Shown here piece after piece: positions 1 through 6,508 of a stretch of 6,701 nt of DNA. How positions within the stretch are numbered: the stretch's first letter is position 1; the number at the start of each line of letters is the position of its first letter. The position numbers were made by a program, and so were the translations under genes. The notes under the pieces are model-generated. The model did no database searches. It saw only the letters and a list, made by a program, of their open reading frames with translations, and was not told the DNA's origin. This stretch comes from Victivallales bacterium (lineage in GTDB: Bacteria; Verrucomicrobiota; Lentisphaeria; Victivallales; Victivallaceae), in contig DAOWBJ010000093.1 of NCBI GenBank assembly GCA_030634125.1, forward strand, positions 1-6,701, written 5' to 3'.

Positions 1-802
1 AAAATGGTTTGGGCAGAACATGAGCCTTTCCGTCAATGGTGATCACCGATTCAGACATACATTCGAGCAGGCTTGATTGAGTTCGCGGAGTTGTACGGTT
101 GATTTCATCGGCCAGAATCACATTACCGAAAATCGGTCCCGGCAAAAACTTAAACTGCTTAACGCCTTCATCATAAATATTCATTCCGGTAACATCCGAG
201 GGCAGCATATCCGGCGTAAATTGAATTCTTCTGTAAACTCCCTGAATAGATTTAGCCAGTGTTTGAGCCAGAATACTTTTGCCGACTCCGGGCATATCTT
301 CAAGCAGGAGGTGTCCGTCAGCGAATAAACAGACGATCGCGTTGCGGATCACATCCGGTTTTCCTTTAAATACAATACCGATATTCTCTTCAAGTTTTTG
401 TACAACATATTTTATGAAGTCAAAAGAAAAATTCATGCTTTCAACAGTTTTAGTTTGAGTATCCTGAAAATCATAGTCAAGCACCGAATTATTCGGATCA
501 TTGAATACCAGCATACTTGAACCGATCTGGATTATATCCTGGTGCTTGATCTGCTGTTTCCCGGAAGTCGGCATGGAATTCAAAAAGATTCCATTAACGC
601 TCCCCAGGTCTTCGATAAAAAAGTTGTTGTCTTTGCGCGTAACTTTAGCATGCTGCCGGGAGGCCTCACCTTTAGCGATTATAATATCACATTCAGGATC
701 ACGCCCGATAACGGCGGTGTTTTTTGTCATGATATATTCACGAGTGCTCCCGTAACCTTCCTGAATCGTAAAAGTCGGCAAATTGCGGTTTTTTTTAGTC
801 AT
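1..802 (-). CDS. FHA-domain MoxR-family AAA+ ATPase (3' end outside window)
   Basis: Translating the reverse strand from the ATG at 802 gives 267 residues, open to the window edge; the C-terminal part of the protein is missing. Residues about 10-100 form a forkhead-associated (phosphothreonine-binding) domain: GR at 33-34, SRQH at 48-51 and GSVNG at 67-71 are its conserved loop motifs. After a linker (about 103-122) comes a MoxR-type AAA+ core: Walker A DMPGVGKS at 169-176, the family hallmark RIQFTPDMLPSDVTG at 192-206, Walker B VILADEINR at 228-236, then TPRTQSSLLECMSE at 238-251. MoxR ATPases are cytoplasmic chaperone-like enzymes, usually acting with DUF58/VWA proteins encoded next to them; such partners would lie to the left, outside the window. 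The FHA domain suggests recruitment by Ser/Thr phosphorylation, which is inference. A weak purine-rich ribosome site (AAGAGAGAA) precedes the start. The small membrane gene ends 45 bases upstream on the same strand, so the two may be co-transcribed. Confidence 0.93.
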   Translation of the reverse strand, partial: MTKKNRNLPTFTIQEGYGSTREYIMTKNTAVIGRDPECDIIIAKGEASRQHAKVTRKDNNFFIEDLGSVNGIFLNSMPTSGKQQIKHQDIIQIGSSMLVFNDPNNSVLDYDFQDTQTKTVESMNFSFDFIKYVVQKLEENIGIVFKGKPDVIRNAIVCLFADGHLLLEDMPGVGKSILAQTLAKSIQGVYRRIQFTPDMLPSDVTGMNIYDEGVKQFKFLPGPIFGNVILADEINRTTPRTQSSLLECMSESVITIDGKAHVLPKPF

Positions 803-847
803 AATGTATTCTCTCTTTACTGAAGTTAACAGGTAAATCTCTATACT

Positions 848-1159
848 TTATTTGTCAAATTGCCTAAACATTCCTCCTTGAGAATTGCATTTCGGGCAAT
901 TCATTTTTTTCCCTGCCAGTTTTGAAATAAGGGCTACAGGGTAAAGATACATTCTAAAATCAGCTTGTGCAAGCGGTAAAATTAATCCGAAGGCAAACAA
1001 GAGGTAAAAATACGAGGAATATACAATCGCGCCAATCAAAGAAACAATAATTATCAGCAAGGGACCCCTGACCGCCATAAGATAAATCACAAATATTCCC
1101 CACTGAGTCAAACATTCAGTGTCATGGCACAAACTACATTCTTTTTTAGCTTCTTCCAT
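848..1159 (-). CDS. Small two-segment membrane protein with Cys pairs at both ends (unknown function)
   Basis: I do not recognise this family. From the ATG at 1159 it encodes 103 residues. The N-terminus carries C8-x2-C11 and C16 (ECSLCHDTEC). A hydrophobic stretch at about 21-66 is long enough for two membrane passes. The C-terminus carries C88-x2-C91 in NCPKCNSQGG, which reads like half of a zinc ribbon. With two passes both ends lie on the same side, so the two CxxC pairs could form one metal site; this is inference. A GTG at 1171 would add four residues (M-G-F-L). Neither start has a clear Shine-Dalgarno sequence, and I prefer the ATG. It lies directly upstream of the FHA-MoxR gene on the same strand, so a shared function in the envelope is possible but unproven. 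The balanced length, charged tail and Cys pattern argue that it is a real gene rather than a chance frame. Confidence 0.7.
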   Translation of the reverse strand: MEEAKKECSLCHDTECLTQWGIFVIYLMAVRGPLLIIIVSLIGAIVYSSYFYLLFAFGLILPLAQADFRMYLYPVALISKLAGKKMNCPKCNSQGGMFRQFDK

Positions 1160-1326
1160 TAAAAAGCCCACAGTTAAACAGATTTATACCGCAAGCGGTA
1201 GATTTCTTTGACTTACTTTATCAGCTGTCTAAGTTCAATAATAAATATTAGGTCTTAACCCGTGCTAAAGATATATAAAATTAAACGCCATAAACAAACA
1301 ATTATTGCAAAAGTATTAATAATTAA
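1160..1326 (-). other. AT-rich intergenic gap between the ABC ATPase and the small membrane gene
   Basis: No open frame of note is present. The segment holds the palindrome at 1187-1200 and, at its right end, an A/T-only palindrome (AATAATTAATTATT, 1318-1331) that straddles the ABC stop codon. The gap is long enough for a separate promoter for the small membrane gene and FHA-MoxR. I could not pick out a -35/-10 pair with good spacing on the minus strand. Whether transcription continues through from the ABC gene is undecided. Confidence 0.4.
1187..1200. promoter_or_regulatory. Perfect 14-bp palindrome upstream of the small membrane gene
   Basis: TACCGCAAGCGGTA is an exact inverted repeat with 6-base arms. 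It lies 27 bases upstream of the ATG at 1159, in an otherwise AT-rich gap. It could be a dimeric repressor operator. In the minus-strand transcript it could instead fold as a five-pair hairpin closed by a CUUG tetraloop in the leader. No U-run follows closely, so it is a poor intrinsic terminator. The role is not established by the sequence. Confidence 0.4.
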
Positions 1327-2112
1327 TTATTCAATCACCGGCCACATCCTGCCTGCGGAATTTGTTTTTAATTTTACCGGCATATCGTAAGCTTTGAATA
1401 AATTATCTTCACTCAAAATTTCGTCACGCTCACCTTTGGCAATTATATTTCCCGCTTTTAAAATCATTCCCCGCTGGAATACCGGCAGTATATCATCAAT
1501 TCTCTGAGTTATAAAAATAATTGCCGGAGCGTTTTCGCGCTGCGCGAAAGCATTTATAGTTTCTAACAAAAGCTCACGGCTCTTGAGGTCAAGATGAACG
1601 CATGCCTCGTCCAGAATCATTAATTCAGGATCATGCATCAAGGCGCGGCTGATTAAAATTTTAACTTGTTCGCCGGAAGACATCGCGTCCATTTTCTGCT
1701 CCGCCAGATGACCGCAGCCCAAAGCACTCATGATGTCAATCGCTTTAGATTTTTCATCGTCAGTATAATCACGGAACAAACCCAAAGTTCCATCAATCCC
1801 GGAAATAACCATTTGCAAAGCATCCCATTCACCGGAAGTCCAGCGCTGCATAAAAGGACTTACCCAGGCAATATTTTTGCGCAATTCCGACAAATTCACA
1901 TTCCCGTAACGAGCTCCCAAAACCTCAACTTCGGCTCCGAAAACCGGCCAGGCATAGCCCATCAAAACTTTGACCAGCGTAGTTTTCCCGGCACCGTTAG
2001 CACCCAGAATAAACCAATGCTCTCCTGATTTCACCTGCCAGTTAAAATCCTTTAAAACAACTTTTCCACCCAAAAAAACTTTCGCGTTCTTTATTGATAT
2101 AATATTTTTCAA
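1327..2112 (-). CDS. Stand-alone ABC ATPase, ModF/YlmA-like
   Basis: This 261-residue protein is a single nucleotide-binding domain with no membrane segments. Motifs in order: an aromatic A-loop candidate at F13, Walker A GANGAGKT at 37-44, a Q-loop candidate at Q89, signature MSSGEQVK at 144-151 (degenerate compared with LSGGQ), Walker B LMILDE at 164-169 with catalytic Glu169, and D-loop Asp175. The switch position reads FITQRIDD, with Gln203 where the family normally has His. The GEHWFILGANGAGKTTL start and SSGE signature resemble the ModF/YlmA-type ATPases that lack an adjacent permease gene; none is seen here. Substrate and partner are unknown. The start is a TTG, the first possible start after an in-frame TGA, with only a weak GAG upstream; it lies in the heptad repeat. 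It begins 21 bases after the tyrA stop, so it is probably co-transcribed with tyrA. Confidence 0.9.
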   Translation of the reverse strand: MKNIISIKNAKVFLGGKVVLKDFNWQVKSGEHWFILGANGAGKTTLVKVLMGYAWPVFGAEVEVLGARYGNVNLSELRKNIAWVSPFMQRWTSGEWDALQMVISGIDGTLGLFRDYTDDEKSKAIDIMSALGCGHLAEQKMDAMSSGEQVKILISRALMHDPELMILDEACVHLDLKSRELLLETINAFAQRENAPAIIFITQRIDDILPVFQRGMILKAGNIIAKGERDEILSEDNLFKAYDMPVKLKTNSAGRMWPVIE

Positions 2113-2137
2113 TTTTCAATTCTCAATTTTCAATTAT
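2110..2137. repeat. Four-unit heptanucleotide tandem repeat between tyrA and the ABC gene
   Basis: On the plus strand the units read CAATTTT, CAATTCT, CAATTTT, CAATTAT, an uninterrupted period of 7. The array runs from the TTG start codon of the ABC gene (2110-2112) through the TAA of tyrA (2134-2136), so it fills the whole spacer. Every unit carries a TTG on the coding (minus) strand. Similar AATTGAAAATTG-type strings occur between genes in several bacterial genomes in my recollection; I cannot check copy number elsewhere in this genome. Confidence 0.75.
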
Positions 2138-3009
2138 CCCTTTTTATATTCCATCCAGGCATCGCGCATTTTTTTACCTTTAGCGAATTCTGCTTCCAGT
2201 TTATCGTAATCTTTATTTTTAATAATTTCGCTGAGATTCGTGTAGCGTTTTCCGAATTCTTTGAGCACTTCAAGGACTGCCGTCTGATTATTTTCAATAA
2301 TTTCGCGCCACATCGACGGTGATGACGAAGTAATTCGCGAAGTGTCTCTGAACCCGGTAGCACAGCCGGAATAGCGCAAAGCTAAAGTTTCCAGATCGCA
2401 GTCCAGAACAGCTTCAGTCAGGGCAAGAGCCAGAATATGCGAAATATGACTGGTGTGAGCCACTAAACTATCATGTTCCCGCAAAGCTGTCACAACTACT
2501 TTTGTGCCAATAGATTCCCAAAATTCCTTGACGTGATTTAAAGCTTCAATGGAAGTATTATCAGTTTTTGTGACAAATACCTCCGCGTTAACGTAAAGTT
2601 TTTCAAAAGCGGCGTAAGGTCCGCTATTTTCAGTTCCGGCCATCGGGTGTCCGCCGACGAAATTAACGCCAAGCGGAGTTAAAAATTTCTCGCCGCAATT
2701 AACGATAACTTCCTTAACGCTGCCGATATCACTAACCATCGCGCCGGGTTTCCAGCAATCAGCGTATGTTTCGATATATTCCATTACCCGCGGGATCGGC
2801 AGGCACAAAATCGTCAAATCAGCCTTTGCCAGCAATTCCTTTATATCGTCGCGGGTTTCATCAATGACATTATTTTCCAGCGCCCAGCTTCGAACCTCGC
2901 TCCGGCGGGTCCACCCCAGGCGGCGGTAAGTCCTGCCCCGCAAAGCCATCCCCAAAGAAGCTCCCAATAGACCCAAGCCGATTATCGCGACATTTTCTAT
3001 TTTTTCCAT
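2134..3009 (-). CDS. tyrA: Prephenate/arogenate dehydrogenase
   Basis: A 291-residue TyrA-family enzyme of tyrosine biosynthesis, which oxidatively decarboxylates prephenate (or arogenate) using NAD(P)+ in the cytoplasm. An N-terminal Rossmann fold shows GLGLLG at 11-16, followed by SDIGSVK at 93-99, HPMAGTENSG at 121-130 (substrate-site His121), the helical-domain AHTSHISHILA at 184-194 and GFRDTSRI at 219-226. The length is that of the monofunctional form: no chorismate mutase or ACT domain is fused. At the end of the second beta strand the sequence is GWTRR (32-36), with no acidic residue, which points to NADP+ preference. The start at 3009 is chosen because AAGGA lies five bases upstream and the Rossmann strand begins at once. 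An upstream in-frame start at 3093 would add 28 residues unlike the family. It is the first gene of the minus-strand unit. Confidence 0.95.
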   Translation of the reverse strand: MEKIENVAIIGLGLLGASLGMALRGRTYRRLGWTRRSEVRSWALENNVIDETRDDIKELLAKADLTILCLPIPRVMEYIETYADCWKPGAMVSDIGSVKEVIVNCGEKFLTPLGVNFVGGHPMAGTENSGPYAAFEKLYVNAEVFVTKTDNTSIEALNHVKEFWESIGTKVVVTALREHDSLVAHTSHISHILALALTEAVLDCDLETLALRYSGCATGFRDTSRITSSSPSMWREIIENNQTAVLEVLKEFGKRYTNLSEIIKNKDYDKLEAEFAKGKKMRDAWMEYKKG

Positions 3010-3014
3010 AGTGA

Positions 3015-3019
3015 TCCTT
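3015..3019 (-). promoter_or_regulatory. Ribosome binding site of tyrA
   Basis: AAGGA on the minus strand, five bases before the ATG at 3009. This is the best Shine-Dalgarno match in the window, and it decides the tyrA start against the longer frame opening at 3093. Confidence 0.75.
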
Positions 3020-3032
3020 AAAATTGTTGTTG

Positions 3033-3061
3033 ATAATAATAATATACGGTTGCTTTTACAA
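3033..3061 (-). promoter_or_regulatory. Candidate sigma70-type promoter for tyrA
   Basis: On the minus strand, TTGTAA (3061-3056) and TATTAT (3038-3033) are separated by 17 bases. Transcription would start near 3026 and give a short leader that still contains the AAGGA. The region is so AT-rich that chance matches are likely. Confidence 0.35.
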
Positions 3062-3174
3062 AAAAAAAGTACTGACATAATAGATTTAAACAAAAAAAAT
3101 GTATTCCGTTATGGTTTTCCTTTTTTTGTTGGATAGATATTTGCTTTTAAGTATTTTTGATATACATTGTTTTT

Positions 3175-3202
3175 TTGATTGTTTTCACACTATAAATATA
3201 AA
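3175..3202 (+). promoter_or_regulatory. Candidate sigma70-type promoter for purA-GT-rodA
   Basis: TTGATT (3175-3180) and TATAAA (3197-3202) are spaced by 16 bases. An alternative pairs TTGTTT at 3168-3173 with TATAAA at 3191-3196. An AGGA at 3231-3234 provides a ribosome site nine bases before the purA ATG. Upstream A and T tracts may act as UP-element or curved DNA. No recognisable purine-repressor operator is seen. Confidence 0.4.
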
Positions 3203-3243
3203 TTATTTTTACATATAACCATAAGCAAACAGGAACGAAAAAA

Positions 3244-4515
3244 ATGTCTGTAGACGTACTAGTTGGAACTCAATGGGGCGATGAAGGTAAAGGTAAGTTA
3301 ATTGATGTATTAACGCGCGATATTGATATGGTCGTCCGCTTTCAGGGCGGCAATAACGCTGGTCATACTGTTGAAATCGGTAAAGAAAAATATGTTCTGC
3401 ATCTTGTGCCGTCCGGTATTTTCCGCCCGGGAGTTGCTTGTATTGTTGGCAATGGACTGGTGGTTGACCCGGTTTCACTGGCAGAAGAGATGCAGGAACT
3501 TTCCAGACGCGGACTGGATGTATCAGTTATCGAACTGAGCTGTAAATCACAGCTTATTTTCCAATATCACAAAGAAATGGACGCTTTGAAAGAATCCAGA
3601 TGTTCAAGCGACAAGAAAATCGGCACTACCAAACGCGGCATCGGGCCGGCTTATGCCGATAAAGCTCATCGCGTCGGTATTCGCGGTACTGAATTGACAA
3701 ATTTGACAAAACTGGAAAAACTTTTCCGTGAACAGGCTGAAAACTATAATAAAATTTTCGCCGAAGCGGGTGCTGATCAATTGGACATCGACACGGAATG
3801 GATTAAAGTCAAAGCCGCCGCCGAATACCTCGCGCCATTTGTGAAAGATACTGTATTGAGCGTTAACCGCGCGATCAAAGCCGGCAAAAAGATTTTGTGT
3901 GAAGGTGCTCAGGGTATGTGGCTGGATATTGACCACGGTACTTATCCTTATGTAACCAGCAGTAACACAACGACCGGCGGAGCCTGCACAGGCGCCGGTA
4001 TCGCTCCCAGGCATATCGGAACCGTCTGGGGCGTAATGAAAGCTTACACAACCCGCGTCGGTGAAGGACCTTTCCCGACTGAATTACTCGACCAGTCAGG
4101 CGAAGAATTACGTCAGGCCGGCGGTGAATTCGGCGCGACAACCGGGCGTCCGCGCCGCTGCGGATGGTTTGACGCGGTAGCGTGCAGTTATTCCTGCATG
4201 GTGAATGGCGTTGACAAATTGACTATGACTAAAATGGACGTTCTGGACGATCTTTCTGAACTCAAGATCTGTACAGCTTATGAAATCGACGGCAAAATCA
4301 CTAAAGACATGCCTACGTCTTCGGAAGAACTGACAAAAGTAAAACCTGTTTACGAAAGCATGCCGGGCTGGAATTGCCCGACTACGGAAATCCGTAAATG
4401 GGATGATTTGCCGGAAAACGCTAAAAAATATCTGGAACGCATCGCTGAACTTGTCGATTCAGAACTCGGAATTATTTCAGTAGGACCTAAACGCGAACAG
4501 ACTTTCAGTGTGTAA
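3244..4515 (+). CDS. purA: Adenylosuccinate synthetase
   Basis: A full-length 423-residue enzyme joining IMP and aspartate with GTP to form adenylosuccinate, the first committed step to AMP. The signature GTQWGDEGKGK at 8-18 contains the catalytic Asp13, and GGNNAGHTV at 35-43 contains the catalytic His41. GTTKRGIGPAY at 127-137 is the IMP-binding loop, and GAQGMWLDIDHGTYPYVTSS at 221-240 is strongly conserved. TTGRPRRCGWFD at 299-310 is the aspartate and IMP arginine loop, TKMDVLD at 329-335 is the guanine-binding segment, and SVGPKREQTF closes the protein. All key residues are present, so it should be active. The ATG at 3244 fits the family N-terminus and is preceded by AGGA. It is the first gene of a tight plus-strand unit and overlaps the next gene by 8 bases. 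Confidence 0.98.
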   Translation: MSVDVLVGTQWGDEGKGKLIDVLTRDIDMVVRFQGGNNAGHTVEIGKEKYVLHLVPSGIFRPGVACIVGNGLVVDPVSLAEEMQELSRRGLDVSVIELSCKSQLIFQYHKEMDALKESRCSSDKKIGTTKRGIGPAYADKAHRVGIRGTELTNLTKLEKLFREQAENYNKIFAEAGADQLDIDTEWIKVKAAAEYLAPFVKDTVLSVNRAIKAGKKILCEGAQGMWLDIDHGTYPYVTSSNTTTGGACTGAGIAPRHIGTVWGVMKAYTTRVGEGPFPTELLDQSGEELRQAGGEFGATTGRPRRCGWFDAVACSYSCMVNGVDKLTMTKMDVLDDLSELKICTAYEIDGKITKDMPTSSEELTKVKPVYESMPGWNCPTTEIRKWDDLPENAKKYLERIAELVDSELGIISVGPKREQTFSV

Positions 4516-5311
4516 TTCAAAAGACAGCCTCGTACCGGGAAAAGTAACTATTTGTCTGGTCAACTACAAAACAGAGGAGTTGACCCGGCTCTGCCTGCGG
4601 AGTATCCGTAAATACACCCATTATCCATACGAAGTAATTGTCGTTGACAATGGTTCCGCGGACGCTTCATTGGATTACCTGAAAACTCTTGATTGGATTA
4701 CCCTGATCGAACGCCCGACTGAAGAAATGACCAGAACAGGTTCATGGGCTCAAGGCACGGCTATGGATTTGGCTTTTGCCACATGCAAAAATGAATTCTT
4801 TTTGGGGATGCATTCTGACACCATCGTTCACAAAGACGGCTGGTTAAAGGATTTTGTTGAGCAATGCCCTTCTGACACCGTTTGTGCCGGCGGCGGCAAA
4901 TTGGATTTGAAGCCCCGCTGGGAAATTTTATTAAAGAAATGTACTGACGTTAAAGAATGGATTCGCCGCCGCAAGGGGCTGGATAAACCTTTTTATATCC
5001 GGGCGATTTGCGCTCTTTACCGTACAGAAATTATCCGCAAGGAAAATTTAACTTTTTTTGATCCTGAAAAATCTTTTACCTGCGGTCAGGAAATTTATAT
5101 TAAACTGCAAGCCGCAAATTACAAGATGAATGTCATATCTCCATGGGAAATGGCAAAATTTATTTATCATCTTGCACATGCCACAATGGTTTTAAACCCC
5201 GAATTCAGCGTTCGCAAAAGAACCGGAAAAAAATGCAGACAACAATTGGAAAACATCTTTAAGTCTCCTATAGTAAAAGCAATTCAAAACAATTGTTCAC
5301 TGGATAAGTAA
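4508..5311 (+). CDS. Family 2 (GT-A fold) glycosyltransferase
   Basis: A 267-residue soluble protein with a GT2 nucleotide-sugar-binding half: KVTICLVNYKTEELTRLCLR at 12-31 and the strand EVIVVDNGS at 42-50, where Asp47 would contact the nucleotide. The metal-binding DxD position is probably GMHSDT at 100-105, which reads H-S-D rather than D-x-D. After it come GQEIYIKL at 193-200, likely the acceptor/catalytic acidic region, and YHLAHAT at 220-226. There is no signal peptide or membrane segment, so it would act on the cytoplasmic face. Donor and acceptor cannot be read from the sequence. The start is GTG at 4508, in the GTGTGTAA overlap with the purA stop. No Shine-Dalgarno is visible, so translation is probably coupled to purA. 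The rodA-like gene follows after 8 bases, which suggests envelope or cell-wall work, but only by location. Confidence 0.88.
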   Translation: MCNSKDSLVPGKVTICLVNYKTEELTRLCLRSIRKYTHYPYEVIVVDNGSADASLDYLKTLDWITLIERPTEEMTRTGSWAQGTAMDLAFATCKNEFFLGMHSDTIVHKDGWLKDFVEQCPSDTVCAGGGKLDLKPRWEILLKKCTDVKEWIRRRKGLDKPFYIRAICALYRTEIIRKENLTFFDPEKSFTCGQEIYIKLQAANYKMNVISPWEMAKFIYHLAHATMVLNPEFSVRKRTGKKCRQQLENIFKSPIVKAIQNNCSLDK

Positions 5312-5319
5312 TTTTTTCT

Positions 5320-6498
5320 ATGGCTGTTTTGCACAAAAAAAAATATGCTCATGACACGACTTTCAGAAAATTATTAAATTATCTGAAAGACTATGATTAT
5401 ATTCAAATTTTCGCTATTGTTTCTTTGCTGATAACAGGCTTGATTTTCATTTATTCCACCGGCGAACAAGTCGGAACCCCGACCGCAGCGGGTGCCTGGA
5501 TAAAACAAATAAAATGGATAGCTGTCAGTATTCCGGCATGGTTCTTTTTCGCGGGTTTCGACTACCGCAACCTAAAGCCTTTTACTGTAGTTTTTTATGC
5601 TTTGACAATATTATTGCTGATAGCGGTTTTATTGTTCGGTCCCAAAATCAACGGAGCGCAGCGCTGGCTTATTTTCAGGTCAATCGGCTTGCGTTTACAG
5701 CCATCGGAACTGACAAAATTAAGCGTCATTCTCTTTCTAAGTTCATTGCTCTCAACGCACGGGTTTAACATTAACAAGTTTCGTAATATGCTCATCATCA
5801 GCGGGGTGATAATACTGCCGTTTCTGTTAATAGCCATAGAACCGGATCTCGGCAGTTCTCTGATACTTCTGCCCCTGAGCGCATTTATTATTTTCGCGGC
5901 CGGTTTGCGCTGGCGTTATATTATAATCGCGTCAAGCTTTGTACTGGTCGTTTTAGGTGCTGAAATAATAAATGAAATTTATGAGATTCGTCCTTTGTTG
6001 AAAAATTATCAAAAAGAACGGGTTTTAACATTTTTAGATTCTGAACGTGATTTAAATAATCGCGGTTACCACCAATTCCAGGCGAAGCTGGCGGTAGGCT
6101 CAGGCGGAATGCATGGCAAAGGCATTGGACAGGGAACACAAAATACTTTAGGTTATCTGCCGCAATCGGTTTCAAATAATGACTTTATTTTTTCAGTAAT
6201 TGCTGAGGAAACGGGATTTTCAGGTTGTTTAGCTTTGATTACGCTCTACATTTTATTATTTTATTCGATGCTGCGAACGGCATTTTTAACACCGGATCAT
6301 TTCGGGCGTTATATCGCGGTAGGCATGACCGGGATATTCCTGGCGCATTCTTTCATCAACATGGGAATGAGTGCGGGCTTAACCCCGGTAACAGGTTTGT
6401 CATTACCATTTGTCAGTTACGGCGGTTCGTTCATAATTTCCGCAATGTGCGGACTGGGAATATGCCAGAGCATATACCGCCACAGAAATGAGATATAA
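5320..6498 (+). CDS. rodA: SEDS-family peptidoglycan glycosyltransferase, RodA/FtsW type (probably RodA)
   Basis: A 392-residue inner-membrane protein with about ten hydrophobic segments, starting near residue 29 after a basic cytoplasmic tail. Family motifs: NGAQRWL at 111-117, LQPSELTKL at 126-134, EPDLGSS at 174-180, YQKERVLTFLD at 230-240, then GSGGMHGKGIGQGTQ at 260-274. LPQSVSNNDFIFSVIAEE follows at 280-297, and SFINMGMSAGLTPVTGLSLPFVSYGGS at 344-370 (first residues SFINMG, last SYGGS) is the C-terminal hallmark. Asp288 corresponds to the essential Asp of SEDS polymerases, so it should be active. SEDS proteins polymerise lipid II with a class B PBP; no PBP gene is in view. RodA is preferred over FtsW for the GKGIGQGTQ...GYLP stretch and length, but the two are close. 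No clear ribosome site precedes the ATG, which lies 8 bases after the glycosyltransferase stop. Confidence 0.93.
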   Translation: MAVLHKKKYAHDTTFRKLLNYLKDYDYIQIFAIVSLLITGLIFIYSTGEQVGTPTAAGAWIKQIKWIAVSIPAWFFFAGFDYRNLKPFTVVFYALTILLLIAVLLFGPKINGAQRWLIFRSIGLRLQPSELTKLSVILFLSSLLSTHGFNINKFRNMLIISGVIILPFLLIAIEPDLGSSLILLPLSAFIIFAAGLRWRYIIIASSFVLVVLGAEIINEIYEIRPLLKNYQKERVLTFLDSERDLNNRGYHQFQAKLAVGSGGMHGKGIGQGTQNTLGYLPQSVSNNDFIFSVIAEETGFSGCLALITLYILLFYSMLRTAFLTPDHFGRYIAVGMTGIFLAHSFINMGMSAGLTPVTGLSLPFVSYGGSFIISAMCGLGICQSIYRHRNEI

Positions 6499-6508
6499 AA
6501 AAAGATTG

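Noticed and set aside
77..823. Three plus-strand frames of 83-93 residues at the left end
   Set aside because: They are antisense shadows of the FHA-MoxR gene, which has clear domain motifs on the minus strand.
1318..1331. A/T-only palindrome at the ABC stop codon as a terminator
   Set aside because: The stem would be all A-T pairs with no loop and no following U-run; it is too weak to call.
2130..2363. 77-residue minus-strand frame overlapping the tyrA 3' end
   Set aside because: It is out of frame with a well-supported TyrA and has no recognisable features; a shadow of tyrA.
3010..3093. 28-residue N-terminal extension of TyrA
   Set aside because: It is unlike the family, precedes a good ribosome site and ATG at 3009, and covers the likely promoter.
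3604..4141. Minus-strand frames of 136 and 88 residues opposite purA
   Set aside because: They lie wholly within the conserved purA coding sequence and have no domain signal.
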